A stretch of 64,000 nt of DNA, taken from Coix lacryma-jobi var. lacryma-jobi (Eukaryota; Streptophyta; Magnoliopsida; Poales; Poaceae). The stretch is from positions 87,517,845 to 87,581,844 of the forward strand of contig CM019831.1 of assembly GCA_009763385.1 (NCBI GenBank), read 5' to 3'. Below, piece by piece: positions 35,206-45,732 of the stretch (position 1 is its first letter; the number at the start of each line of letters is the position of its first letter). A program made the position numbers and the translations under genes. Under the pieces are notes generated by a model, which searched no databases, was not told the DNA's origin, and worked only from the letters and a program-made list of their open reading frames with translations.

Positions 35206-38200
35206 TGTAACACCCCAGGTGTTCACCGTCAGTTGAGCAGTTAGTAGCAGTCAGTTGAGCACAGACCTGGTATATCAACGACGATGAAGAACTACACTCA
35301 AGGGTAGTCAGTGATGACAAAAGTGTCAGGATCAATCTCAAAGGCAGAACCTCAGTTTGAATTATTCGGGAAATAATTAATGGAGCCAGTTAATAATGAT
35401 TGCCAATTTATGAATATTCAGGATTTATGCTAAACATGGATTTTTTATGTGACCCACCTCCATTCCTGTCTATAGTAACTGGTGAAAACGTTTCATGAAG
35501 TTTGGAATCAAAAATTCACGTGAAATGACAAGTCGCAGCTTTGCCATTACTGGCTGATTAACGGAAGAAAATCATTCGGGTCCAACCAAGTGTTGCAATT
35601 ATGCCCAATCAGCTATATATGAACTCACGACCAAAACTTATGAAAGTTCCGTGTTGAACAAATGGCTAGAAAATATTCCGACCAACGAGAAACCCTAAAT
35701 CGGATCCTACCGGGTGACTCCTTTGACCGGCATTGAACGGTATTTTCGGATGTTCGCATGTCAATGCGCCTTCAACCAAAGCTGTAGTACAGATCGAGAG
35801 GAACAAATTTCGTTTTATAGCCGAGACCTGGATCAGTGCCAAACAGAGTGAAAACGAGCTCGCAAGATGAATATAATGCAGTTTTCAAGTTCCAGAAATC
35901 AGTTAAGTCTGTACTGCGAAATTAGAATTTCAGTTACCGCGAAGCTGCCGTCGACGATCGTTACTAGGAAAACCATTGGGAATTTGACTGAGTGCCTGTA
36001 ACGAAAATTATAGTACTCATCGGGACGGCGACAACAAAATTAGTTTCATCGAAATCGGAGTCCGTTTGAGGAGTGTTCGCAGTTTTGAAGCTTACCCGAA
36101 AGTTTCCAGAAACTTTGCCAAATTGGGAAAGAAATTTCTCCAGCTTTTGCCATGGCCGACAGACCGGCGTTGGACTCGTGGCCACGCTCCTCCCCACGCG
36201 ACAAAAAGAGCCGAGCGCCCCCTGCTCCCTCGGTCTCTCCCATTTTCCCCGTGCCTCCTCTTCTCCATTCGGTCTCTCCCTTTGTCTCATACAGCAGAAG
36301 CAAACCAGAGCACCCCTCCCATCATCCATTGCCGGAGCTCGAGCCTTTGTAGCAGGGTGCAAGCAGCAGCTCCCTGCCCCTTCTCTTCTCCCTTGGCGTG
36401 CAGCTGCAGGCGCCTCCTATTCTCTTCTTCTTTTCCCCTTTCTGCTGCAGCCAGCCGCAGCGCCGTCGCCAGCCAGAGGCCGCGAGTCCGTGACTCCCTC
36501 TGGCGTGGTACGCGCTGCCCAAGCGCGCAATGCCATGGCCTCTCTCCTGGTAGCAGCAGCGCCAAAGCAGCGGCCAGCAGACCTGGCGCTCCTCCTCTCG
36601 TGCCCTTTTCTTCCCTGGCGAGCGTCAGCCAGAGGCCGCGGCCTTTCGGGACCGTGCCATCCCAGAGCCGCGACTCCTTGGTCGCCGGTCAGCTGATGCT
36701 GCAGCAGGCGCCAAGGGCAGTCCCTAGTAGAAGCCGACGCCTAGCAGTGGCTCAAGGCAGCCCCAACCCTAGCCGACCATCTCCCCAAGTCCGGTGACCT
36801 TCCCTCCGGTTCCCTTGTCTTCCCGTCGATCTCCCGTGAATCCATGGTGAAAGGGTGTTCCAGTAAAGCTGAAACTCTTTATAGGTGTTTTTGTGTAAAG
36901 CTACATGACTCATAAGATTTCTAACAAGTCCTTTAATGATTTGTGCAGATTCAGGGGTCTCTGATGCATAATCAGTTTTTATTTTTGTTTTCCATTAATT
37001 AGCAAATCTGATGCAAAGTTGTAAAATACATAATAAATTGTATGTTTGTCCAAATATGCATATCTGGACTTTTTGGAATCCTTGTGAAATTATCTGTCCA
37101 GTGAATGTACAAAATGATGTATGTTAGTGGATAGTTTCTGCTGTGATAATTCATTTGTATTAAATAGAATTAAATAGGGAAAATGATAGCTGCTGTTGTA
37201 TTGCTTAGTTTGCTGTGAAATTTTTGTGGTAGGCTTGTCATGGGCTATATGTGCTATACGGTGGTTCTACTGCCTTCCTATGATGTTGTTGTAGCTTAGA
37301 TAATTTTATTATGGCCATGTGTGTGCAGAAAATATGATTTATAGAATTTTGTTGCTCTCACATGCATATTAGTGAATAAAACTTGCCCTGTTTTTATTAA
37401 ATAAATTATAATACTTGAGCATGTAATATTTTTACAGTAGTCATGATTTGGTATTGTCTATCACCAATAAAAATATGAGCCCCAAATTATATGTTTGCAA
37501 CGTCACTTAAAAATAATATCTATGTTTATTAATTATTTAATTAATAAAAGCACAGTGATACATGAAAGTATATATGTTTGAATGATTGACTTTGTTGCAT
37601 ATTTATCTGAGATAAGTGTTGTGCCCTCATATTTATGTGTTTGATGCATGTTGTAGTTCATATGTATTGGCTGCAAGTCCAGTTTCTGTTGTGGTGGTTA
37701 GTTCATGATCTAAATGATATTTTATGTAGCTGTGTTCTGTACAAAAGTTGTAGATGACTTTCTCATCTTGCTTGTCCTAAAATTTCATGATTTTAGGCCA
37801 AGTGGTTTGGGAGTTATACATTTTAGAAGTTTGCTGTCAGGTTTTCATTGCTTTCTGTGCAGATCTAAAACAGTGAACTGTTTGGCTAAGTTAAATTATG
37901 AATCATGTATTGATGTTAATAGAAGAGTTGTAGTCCTTTTTATAAGCTTTCTAAATTGTCTTGAATCACTATTTTTGGTGATCTAGAACTTGAGTTACAT
38001 GTGTTTGAAATTAAGATTCAGAATCTGTCCAAGTCTGGACAGATTTGCTTGTTTGGGTTGTTTGACCCCGATAACTGCTTAATCACCTTGTAATAATAAT
38101 AAATAAGTTGTATACAACTTAATATGGTTTCCAATAAGTCTAATATGAAGTCTTTTGGTACTCTAGATCTATAGATATGGTTGTTTAAAGTTGATATTGA

Positions 38201-40508
38201 TATTGTGCATCAAGTTCTGTCCATGTGTGGGCTGAGCTGCAATAATCATGTTATTTGACTTTGTTAACTAATAATTCACCTTGAGCTAATCATAAGAAAG
38301 GTTTAGATAATTTTGTAAGCTTTCTAAAATATCTAATTGTATGATTATGTGATGAATAGTTCTTGGGTTATGCCTTTCTGAAGTTCTGTCAGCTTTTCTG
38401 TCCAAGAATTGGACATAGCTGCTTTGCCCTATATTTTCAACGAGGTTAACCTCTGATTTAGCCTTTGTGTCGAATAGCAAAGTTGTAGAAAATCTTGTTA
38501 GATTTCCAGAAAGTCTTAGTTTACCTTGTTTGGATATCTATAGCTCGAGTTATGTTTAAATTAGTGGACTACTGTCCTGCTGTCCATAATTTGAAGTGTG
38601 ACTTGTGTGTGCAAATGGATTGCTTGTTAGGTCTAACTTTCATGAGTTAATTAGTAAGCCAAATAACCCTTTAAATATTTGTAACCTACTGGTTGTTTGA
38701 TAATAGACTTAAATAGGTTATGATTGTTAGTGTCTTGCACTAGTTTAAGTAAATTAACTTAGGTACTATGTCGATAGACCTTATCATAGTTGTCTTATAT
38801 GTCATATGTTGCATCGTGAGTGTTTATCTTACATTCATACGCTCGCATTGTGCATCTCATTTAGGTACGATAAATGCATCGTGAAGGACGTGATGGTGTA
38901 GCTAAACCCGAAGATGTTGTTGGGTGTCCATCCCGAAGAAGGAGTTTGGCGAACCCCACAAGTTTCTGGAGCGGTGATGTTCCCGAAATTGGTGCCGACT
39001 AACACTAGCTTAAGTGTTGTTCCCAGGCAAGCCCCAGAGCATTTCACTCCCTATGGTTTGCAATTGTTTAACAAATTAACCCACTATGTTTGTTGCATTG
39101 GGTTATAGGAGTTGATTGTTACCGTTGTTGCATTACTTACTTATCCTTGTTCACCAACAATTATTATCTTGATATCCCTGTTAGGTCTATGCTCGAACAT
39201 GGTTAGCCCTGCTTAGATCGGTAAAGTCGGGTGATTTCCTGTCTCCCGCATATCGGTGGATACTGATCATGACTAGCCTGGTGCTATCATGGAGATATCC
39301 ATGTGATAATTAATTTGAGACCGGGCGGGATGTAGGAGCAGTAGGACATGGGTTATGCGTGCTTGTAATCTCTCGTCTATGTTGCTTAGGACCCGATGAA
39401 GGCACACCTCAGTCATTTTGAATGTGTCAATCACTTAGCGGAGTAGGTCGGAGTATCTCCCGTGAAGCCGAGTAAGGCTATTCGAGCTGGTGAAGGAGAT
39501 GTTGACGCCTAACACCCAGGGCCTCAGATGTACCATGGGCAACTATACTGAGCAACCTGGCATGGTCTGTGGGCAGGCGGGACCTGATCGACCCGACATG
39601 GCCATGAGCAGTCATAGCTTGAGCGACCTGACACTAAGATAACCCCCAGTGTAGAAGGGCCCATGGCCGTCCCGCAAATTGTGTTCTCGTATTTCCCGAG
39701 TGGCAGCTTACGACTGCCGTAGCTGGACGTGTCGGGCGAGTGTGCGACATTTTATCCCCAACTGGGTAGGAATCAATTATAATCGTCATCGCTTCTAGAC
39801 AGTGAGTAACTTGACTGGGCATGTGTTACTGTAGTAACTTATGGAACTAAAGATGGTTATGAGGTTGAATCTGAAAGGCTATTGATAAAATAGTCACTCT
39901 TGCTTGATTAATTAACCAAGCTCTAGATCAGGTTCAAATCTAGTTAGTCAGGTTGATTACATAAAATTGACTACTAATAATTTAATGATGATTATTATTA
40001 ATGAAAATGCTTTTATCCAAAAAGGTATGTATAGCCAACCCCAGATACAGCCTTGCATACTCCTTGGTGTCACTTTATTTCTGGTTTATGATGGGTAAGT
40101 CTAGTTGAGTACATTCGAGTACTCAGGGTTTATCCCATCTTGTTGCAGATGAAGGTTAGGCCTGCCGAAAGGTGATGGCTAGTGCCGGTGGGCTCGGCAG
40201 TTCCTAGCAAAGTATTTCAACTTATGTTATGGTATTCATTTCAAAGCTATGTTGTTCTTCTAAATTAAGTGGAACTCAACTTGTATTATTATCTGTGAAC
40301 TCTATTGTAATATTATTTCTGCTGCAAAGCTCCATGGACATGATTGGTATTTGCTTGACCATGCAATCTTGGATGAGATGTTGGAAAAGTTTGAAATCCT
40401 TCAAGATTTTCGGACTACCGGGTTTGTATGGGCTCAAGTGTGCTAATTCTGCTGCTCCGGCAGAGGTTTTCGCACTTGTGCTCTTATAAATTGGACGGTT
40501 CTGTCACA
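35206..40508 (+). repeat. E2 3' LTR, 5.3 kb
   Basis: Runs TGTAACACCCC...TTCTGTCACA, 5303 bp. It includes the GC-rich block (about 36060-36840), followed by a conserved TGCAG-ATTCAGGGG junction at about 36945 that looks like an intron acceptor and recurs in the other two copies (about 3240 and 14625). It also has the CTGTCC palindromes (about 38023 and 38400). The frames 36066-36797 and 36073-36696 are not kept intact in the other LTRs. Confidence 0.88.
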
Positions 40509-40513
40509 ATGGA
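40509..40513. repeat. Target-site duplication of E2, right copy (ATGGA)
   Basis: Matches 12861-12865 exactly. Confidence 0.85.
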
Positions 40514-40683
40514 CTTGGCACGGTAGGAAGGAGATAACTTCCATGCTCATTGTTGTCTCAGGGCTGAGACCCTGTAACAGCCGTTTGACGCACTAGCGAA
40601 TGCACGAGGCGAGAACGAAAGTAGATGAGTGTTAAGGTGAAATGAACAGTCCTCCCCCCTCCCCGTACAAGGAGAGGCAGGGG

Positions 40684-40691
40684 TATTTATA
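40684..40691 (-). promoter_or_regulatory. TATA box in the candidate split LTR
   Basis: The minus strand reads TATAAATA within TTAATATAAATACCCC, a canonical plant TATA context. Confidence 0.5.
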
Positions 40692-40899
40692 TTAATCCAG
40701 ACTGAGATCACAAGTACAAAGATGTCCTGCCAACTTCCCCGTTACAATTACACAAATGCCCTTCCCAACTACTCTGCGGTTTCCTCGGCCCGCTGGGCCT
40801 CAAGGGCTTCGTCGTAACTTCACCTCGTGGTGTTGGCTCGGACCCGCACAACTTCTCTCTCCGACCAGTGGGCCCCCCTTTCCTTGACCGAGGACTCCG

Positions 40900-40904
40900 A
40901 CGAC
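40900..40904. repeat. Target-site duplication of the Athila-like element, left copy (ACGAC)
   Basis: Precedes the LTR start TGTTGACACC at 40905 and matches 60321-60325. Confidence 0.9.
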
Positions 40905-41046
40905 TGTTGACACCTAAAGTGGCAAACGGGTAAACCGCAAGCGTACGGTTGTCAAGGTAGCCTTCACCAGGAGTATTCCAGGTATCGTATTTTCCACAGT
41001 GGACGTGAAGTGGTCTTAACAAAGAACTAAGCTCATCCTATGATGA
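40905..41046 (-). repeat. Athila-like 3' LTR, first part
   Basis: Matches 59357-59498. It is interrupted at 41046 by the SIRE-like element and continues at 51826. Confidence 0.92.
41042..41046. repeat. Target-site duplication of the SIRE-like element, left copy (GATGA)
   Basis: Precedes TGAGAACATA at 41047 and matches 51821-51825. The empty site in the other LTR (about 59490) has a related sequence of the same length. Confidence 0.9.
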
Positions 41047-41697
41047 TGAGAACATATATGATGAATGATTGACTTTGATGAGGAAGGTTTGAGGCTTTTA
41101 CCCGGTTAAGTCCATATGTTGCTATGCGCTTAATGTTAATGACTAACCGGTGGCGTTGAGTTGTGTTGTGTTTCTGTGTTGGTGTGCGTGTGCAACATGT
41201 GTCTCTTGGCTGTGTTGATGTGCAGGTGTGGAGCTCGGATACAGTGGTCAATGACAAGGTGAAGGTCAAGTAGAGACGTGCCATGCCGACGGACCGGGAG
41301 CGGTGAAGGATGGGCGTGCCGTGCGGCGGACGTGCCATGCCGATGTACCCAGAGCGGTGAAGGGCGGACGTGAGGCTTGGACTGACGGACCAGAGGGCCA
41401 GAGGACCAGCTGTGGTAGCTGGCACGTGGCATCGGCGAGTGAGAGCACATGGGGATGTGCGATGCATCGGCCGAGTTGGGAGAAAGACGATGGCGTCGTG
41501 GCACTTGGCGGGATGTCGGACACGGGCTTGCGTGCAGCGCAAGTGTCGTCGGCCGAGTCAAGAAGGAAGGCGAAGGCGTTGTGCCCGGCGTGGAGGCTGC
41601 ACATGCATCGGTATCGGTGCCGGTGGTCGGGGTGTGCGAACCACATCCCGTCCACGGTGCGGGTTCGGTAGCTGAGCCTCAAAAAGCTACCATCGAC

Positions 41698-41910
41698 GGT
41701 TTCTAGGTTTGGACCTCAAAACCTGGGTGGTCGGTTTCCGAGTTTGGGCCTCAAAACTCGGGATGGACGGTTTCCAGGTTTGGGCCTCAAAACCTGGGCT
41801 CGCGGGTTTCCGAGTTTGGGCCTCAAAACTCGGGTGGACGGTTTCCAGGTTTGGGCCTCAAAATCTGGGCTGGCAGGTTTCCCGGTTTGGGCCTCAAAAC
41901 CGGGGGAAGG
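41698..41910 (+). repeat. 35-36-bp tandem array of co-varying hairpins (5' LTR)
   Basis: Six units share the core GGTTTC...TTTGGGCCTCAAAA. In each the two sides pair: CCAGGTTT with AAACCTGG (units 1, 3 and 5, units 1 and 5 with one altered position), CCGAGTTT with AAACTCGG (units 2 and 4), CCCGGTTT with AAACCGGG (unit 6). The loop GGGCCTCA stays nearly constant. Arms differ between units but remain complementary. The array lies about 250-460 bp upstream of the TATA box, in U3. Confidence 0.85.
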
Positions 41911-42158
41911 TCCAAAAGGACGGTCGACGCGTGGCGGCGTGGAGAGGCTGGCGCGGCGGCGAAGCTATCCACGAGAAGGCACGGTGGACGACGGTGGCGG
42001 CACGTGCCGACATCCTGGAGCTTGCGTCGAGGCGAAGCGAAGGATGAGAAGGCGCGTGGCCGTCGGATGGAAACTGTCAAGTCTGGATGGTTTTACCCCT
42101 AGGAGGTATTTGGGTTGAGTGCTTCATGTGAGGGCGTTTTGGTCTTCGGACATGCGCC

Positions 42159-42167
42159 TATATATAT
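42159..42167 (+). promoter_or_regulatory. TATA box of the SIRE-like 5' LTR
   Basis: TATATATAT in the context GCGCC-TATATATATG-AAGGGGG. It is present at the same place in the 3' LTR (50408-50416), placing U3 at about 1.1 kb and R plus U5 at about 1.4 kb. Confidence 0.65.
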
Positions 42168-42787
42168 GAAGGGGGCTGGTTAGGGCAGCCCATCCTTGGA
42201 GGTGTCACTCTCATTTTGTTTAGGTGAGAGGAGGCTAGGGGTGAGAGGAGAGACCAGCTCTTGTTCTTGAGCTTTTCGCCATCCGCGTTTTGTACTGCGA
42301 GGAGTGGCTTGTAACCCGACACAGAGTGCTACACAATTCATCATCTAGTAGCAATCCAAGGATCAATTTCTCCCCTCCTCTTTGTTGGCTGAAATTTGGA
42401 TCGAATCGTGTTTTTGTTCTTCGCGTTTTGGTTTTTCCCCTCCCGGAGATTTGCCTCGTTCTCCCTCTCCGAGTGACGATTTGCAATTCTGTTTGAATTA
42501 TATTGTTCTATGTCGTGAGCTCCTTCTTTCCACCGAAGGATTTCTTCTCTAACCTCACGAGCTCGTAGATCGGGTCGAAATTGCGTTCGTTCTTCGTTCT
42601 TCCCCCTTTTCTAGTGTTCTTTGGATTTCTCATGGATTAGTTGGATTGTAGCGATGATATCCTAGGATTAGCTTCCCAACACGTAGAAGAACACTTGGGA
42701 GAAGTTTGGTTGCAGCCCCGTTCGATTTGGTTGAGTTCCAATCGAATTTGAGTTTGATACGGGCTGTTTTTAGCCTTTGTGGGCATT

Positions 42788-42952
42788 CCCGGACTGTCCG
42801 GGACTTATCCCCGGACTGTCCGGGGGTCGGGGCTGTTCATGGGCAGCAAGGTCGCTGTTTTCATTTTTGAACGGCGGACTGTCCGGGACTCGTTCCCGGA
42901 CTGTCCGGGTTTCAATAGCGGACAGTCCGCGGTTCACTAGCGGACAGTCCGC
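42788..42952 (+). repeat. Cluster of CGGAC-N-GTCCG palindromes (5' LTR)
   Basis: Six odd-length palindromes: CCCGGACTGTCCGGG at 42788-42802, a longer one a few bases later with CCCC/GGGG ends, two more of the CTG form, and GCGGACAGTCCGC at 42918-42930 and 42940-42952. The flanking bases change in matched pairs (CC/GG or GC/GC). They lie downstream of the TATA box, so in the RNA leader. Confidence 0.85.
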
Positions 42953-43575
42953 GACTGCACAGTTTTGCTGATTTCGTCCGTATCTTTTGCATACGAGCTC
43001 CGATTTGTGATCCATTTGTTGCGTTGGTTTCCTAACTTCTTAAGGATAATTCCAAAATACTTTTGCCACCATTGGTCAAAGTATTTTTGGTCGGACACTT
43101 CCTTCTTCTACATAGGAGTTAAGTGTTCCGCTTTCAGAGTTTTGTTTGTTCTAGCGGTTGTATCTTTTGCGTTCGAGCTCCGATTTGAGATCCGTCTGTT
43201 GCGTTAGTTTCCTAACTTCATAAGGATCTTTCCAAGGTGCTTTTGCCACTAGTTGGACTAAGTAGTTTTGTTCGAACACTTTCCTCTTCTCCATAGGAGT
43301 GGGGTGTTCCGTTATCGGAAGTTCGATTGTTCTAGGAGCTTGCTTGTGCAGTTTTGCCCCGTTGCTTTGGTGCTACGTTTTGGGGGTTCTTCGGTAGTTC
43401 TGCTGTACCTCTAGGACATCTCCTAGGGTATCCACCTATTCGTAGGTCGTGAACTCACCGGTTGTTTGAGTCTTCGTTTTTGGGGTGATTTTCTGGGACA
43501 AGGGCCATCATTTCTTGAGAAGAAATTTGAGGCTCTCATTCACCCCCCCTCTGGTCGCCAATTCGGTACTTCAAT

Positions 43576-43590
43576 TGGTATTGGAGCCAG
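43576..43590 (+). other. Primer binding site of the SIRE-like element
   Basis: TGGTATTGGAGCCAG lies two bases after the LTR end, close to the initiator-Met site TGGTATCAGAGC. Confidence 0.75.
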
Positions 43591-43719
43591 TTAATGATCT
43601 CTCTACCTTAACCGGTTCTGGATCCGCGAAGGTGACCTTTTGAGAGCAGTTGTGTTTCCGACTTTGCCTGTCGAGGTGTTGAGCTTGTGTTTTGGCTAAC
43701 ACTAACAGTGCTTTTGGAA

Positions 43720-45555
43720 ATGGCACCATGTTCTTGTTCCAGTGTGTCTTTGTCCTTAGGTTTGAGTCTTGGACATGCGATTGAGGACGACACTTTGGCA
43801 AGGAGGAGTACGGCTCTTGAGGCGGAACGCGAGGTGGATGCCTTGTTGGGCTTCCTAGGAGATGATGAGCACTCGACGGAGGATCGTATACGCGAACTTG
43901 GCAAGGCCAAGAAAGGTATTCTTGCTGCTTGTCTTGGGATTTTATCCCAACAATTTGAAGCTTGTTGTGATGATAACCTGAGATATGATGAGCTTTGTGA
44001 TACCTTGCATAGAAAGATCAGGAAATTGAAATGCTCCATCACTAGGTTAAAATGTGGCCTTTTTCATTGGAAGTCTAGTGCATCTTTACCTTGCACCTCT
44101 TGTAGTGACATGGTTAAGAAGAATGATGAGCTATGCTTTTCTCTTGCTAGCTTAAAATCTGAAAATAAAATGTTGAAATCAAATGCTTCCATACCATGTC
44201 TTGTTTGCTTTGACTTGCGCAAGGACCTTGTTTATGCTAAATCTGAAATAGCCTTGCTTAGGTCAAAAGCTTCTTTACCATGTGGTTCTTGTGAGTTGTT
44301 GCATGCTGAAATTAATAAACTAAAATTGACTCACACCACATGTGTAGATGAACTTGAGCATGCTAGGGCTGAAATTATTGAGATAAGTGCTAGGCCTTGT
44401 AGCTTGTGCTCTTCGAATAAAGATGCTTTCCATACTTCTTGTGCTAATCATGATTCTTTGCTTGATGTGAATGGTGATGTTTCTTCCACCGATTTCATTT
44501 GCACATCATGCATTGATTTGGAAAAAGAAGTTTTGGCTTTGAAGGTTTTGCGCGATGATATGAGCGCTAAGTTGGTTGAGCACAATGATATGAGTGCCAA
44601 CCTTGAGAAGGAGATTGAGCTCTTGCATACCACATATGCCGAGTGCATTGAAAAGGAGATGGAAAACTTAAGAAACACTCCTTGTGGTACTTGTGACCGC
44701 CTCATGTTTGAAAATGAGGTTTTGGCTAAAAGATGCAAGAGCTTTTGTGCTAAATCGTTTGAGTCACGCATTTCTTCCAACTCCGATGTTGATGTTTCCA
44801 AGTCTGCATCTTTGCAACTTGAGTTGAGTTCTTATGTTGCGCGTGAGTCTTTTGACGATAGCACTTGTGCCAAGGTTTCGGATAGCTCTTTCATAGCTAC
44901 TCCTAACCTTGTTGTTTCTTCGAGTGATGTCCAAGGGACTTCTCTTGACAAAGGTGCATCTCACATTTTTGGGACTCGTGTTCCCAATCTGATTTTCCAT
45001 TGCACCTTTTGCAAGAAGGATGGACATTCATTCGATTTTTGTTTCCGCCGTGTCAAACACGAGCGGCGTATTCGAGCTAAGGCTTTTAGGAAGCCACGTA
45101 GCCTTTCCCATGGCACGTGTGCTCCGAGTGTTGGCACCAAGTTGGTTGTTGATGCTTCTTGTTCTAAGACCCAAGGGACTTCTCACGTGTCAGAGAATGG
45201 TGTGCCTTCCAGTAGGCCTTTGTATCATTGCTCTTTTTGTGAGAAAGATGGGCATCAAGAAAGCTTTTGCTATCGGCGTGCCAAACGCTTGCGCCAAGCT
45301 CGCTCTTCTAGGAAGTTGGTGGTTCATTGCCCTTCTCATGGCATGAACGCTAGTGCTCCTAGTAAGAAGCCCCTCTTTGTTGATGGGTTTTATGACTTCT
45401 TTTCTAGTGGGATAGGTCTTGGTCGTGGACATGCTTCTAGTGCTTCTTCTCTTGGTCCACGTCATGCTTTTCATGGTGCTTCTATTGGTTCTTCTACAAA
45501 ATCCTTGGAAGATATTTGCCTCTTTTCCCGTGGTACAACTCGTTCTTCTCCTTGA
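43720..45555 (+). CDS. gag: SIRE-like gag-type protein with PCxxC repeats and two zinc knuckles
   Basis: The frame is open from 43687. I chose the Met at 43720 (MAPCSCSSVS), which starts the first gag-like sequence, so the product is 611 residues. The N-terminal third is helical and charged. The middle repeats PCxxC motifs about every 30-45 residues (PCTSC, PCLVC, PCGSC, PCSLC, PCGTC) between coiled-coil-like stretches. The C-terminal third has two CX2CX4HX4C zinc knuckles (FHCTFCKKDGHSFDFC and YHCSFCEKDGHQESFC), each followed by a basic segment. This suggests an RNA-binding gag. The frame ends at TGA 45553-45555 but stays open in phase to TAG 45730-45732, adding a tail (SWIPKYMLANPSG) like that just before protease in SIRE-type elements. 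Protease and pol are absent. Confidence 0.78.
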   Translation: MAPCSCSSVSLSLGLSLGHAIEDDTLARRSTALEAEREVDALLGFLGDDEHSTEDRIRELGKAKKGILAACLGILSQQFEACCDDNLRYDELCDTLHRKIRKLKCSITRLKCGLFHWKSSASLPCTSCSDMVKKNDELCFSLASLKSENKMLKSNASIPCLVCFDLRKDLVYAKSEIALLRSKASLPCGSCELLHAEINKLKLTHTTCVDELEHARAEIIEISARPCSLCSSNKDAFHTSCANHDSLLDVNGDVSSTDFICTSCIDLEKEVLALKVLRDDMSAKLVEHNDMSANLEKEIELLHTTYAECIEKEMENLRNTPCGTCDRLMFENEVLAKRCKSFCAKSFESRISSNSDVDVSKSASLQLELSSYVARESFDDSTCAKVSDSSFIATPNLVVSSSDVQGTSLDKGASHIFGTRVPNLIFHCTFCKKDGHSFDFCFRRVKHERRIRAKAFRKPRSLSHGTCAPSVGTKLVVDASCSKTQGTSHVSENGVPSSRPLYHCSFCEKDGHQESFCYRRAKRLRQARSSRKLVVHCPSHGMNASAPSKKPLFVDGFYDFFSSGIGLGRGHASSASSLGPRHAFHGASIGSSTKSLEDICLFSRGTTRSSP

Positions 45556-45732
45556 GTTGTCCTTTTTAGGAATGCTTCCAAGGGTGTTTCACAATTGCAT
45601 TTGAACCAACATTTGCATCATGCTAACCCACAAGATAATTTGAGATTTGTGACCAAGTCTTGGATTCCCAAGTACATGCTTGCTAACCCTTCGGGATCCA
45701 AGACTCGGGTTGCTTTGTCCTCTTGTGTGTAG
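45556..45732 (+). pseudogene. In-phase continuation of the SIRE-like gag after TGA
   Basis: Fifty-eight codons in the same frame run to TAG at 45730-45732 and keep a recognisable WIPKY-type segment. Either the TGA at 45553-45555 is a mutation (CGA would fit the CpG decay pattern) or this family ends there. The readthrough idea is untested. Confidence 0.5.

Larger units (their letters stand above)
12866..40508 (+). mobile_element. E2: complete LARD-like element with 5-kb LTRs
   Basis: E2 has two related LTRs (12866-17174 plus 29361-30093, and 35206-40508), a primer-site-like sequence at 30096, a polypurine tract at 35193 and a 5-bp duplication ATGGA. Without the Tekay insertion it is about 15.5 kb. 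Its internal region (30094-35205) has no gag, protease, RT, RNase H or integrase that I can recognise. Family knowledge: the TGTAACACCC start, the initiator-Met primer site and the tract after GGACGAGATTCTTTTAAGG resemble Tekay-type chromoviruses, so a Tekay-like partner could mobilise it (inference). The LTRs differ by many substitutions and indels of 100-450 bp, so this insertion is old. Confidence 0.85.
40551..40904 (-). repeat. Candidate split LTR, inner half (Tat-like)
   Basis: On the minus strand this carries a strong TATA box (40684-40691), then a G-rich tract and an end CAACA at 40551. The matching TGTTGGGACGG start would be at 60708 on the far side of the Athila-like element, giving an LTR of about 740 bp once that insertion is removed. 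No primer site, polypurine tract or target-site duplication confirms it, so this is tentative. No gene is seen; 40514-40550 is unassigned. Confidence 0.35.
41047..43573 (+). repeat. SIRE-like 5' LTR, 2527 bp
   Basis: It contains, in order, a 35-36-bp hairpin repeat array (41698-41910), a TATA box (42159-42167) and a palindrome cluster (42788-42952), then ends TTCGGTACTTCA. The many GC-rich frames on both strands (41033-42118) are repeat shadows. Confidence 0.92.

Noticed and set aside
41033..42118. Many GC-rich frames in the SIRE-like LTRs (also 49380-50380)
   Set aside because: They overlap one another in several frames and follow the tandem hairpin array; their repetition reflects the two LTR copies, not gene duplication.
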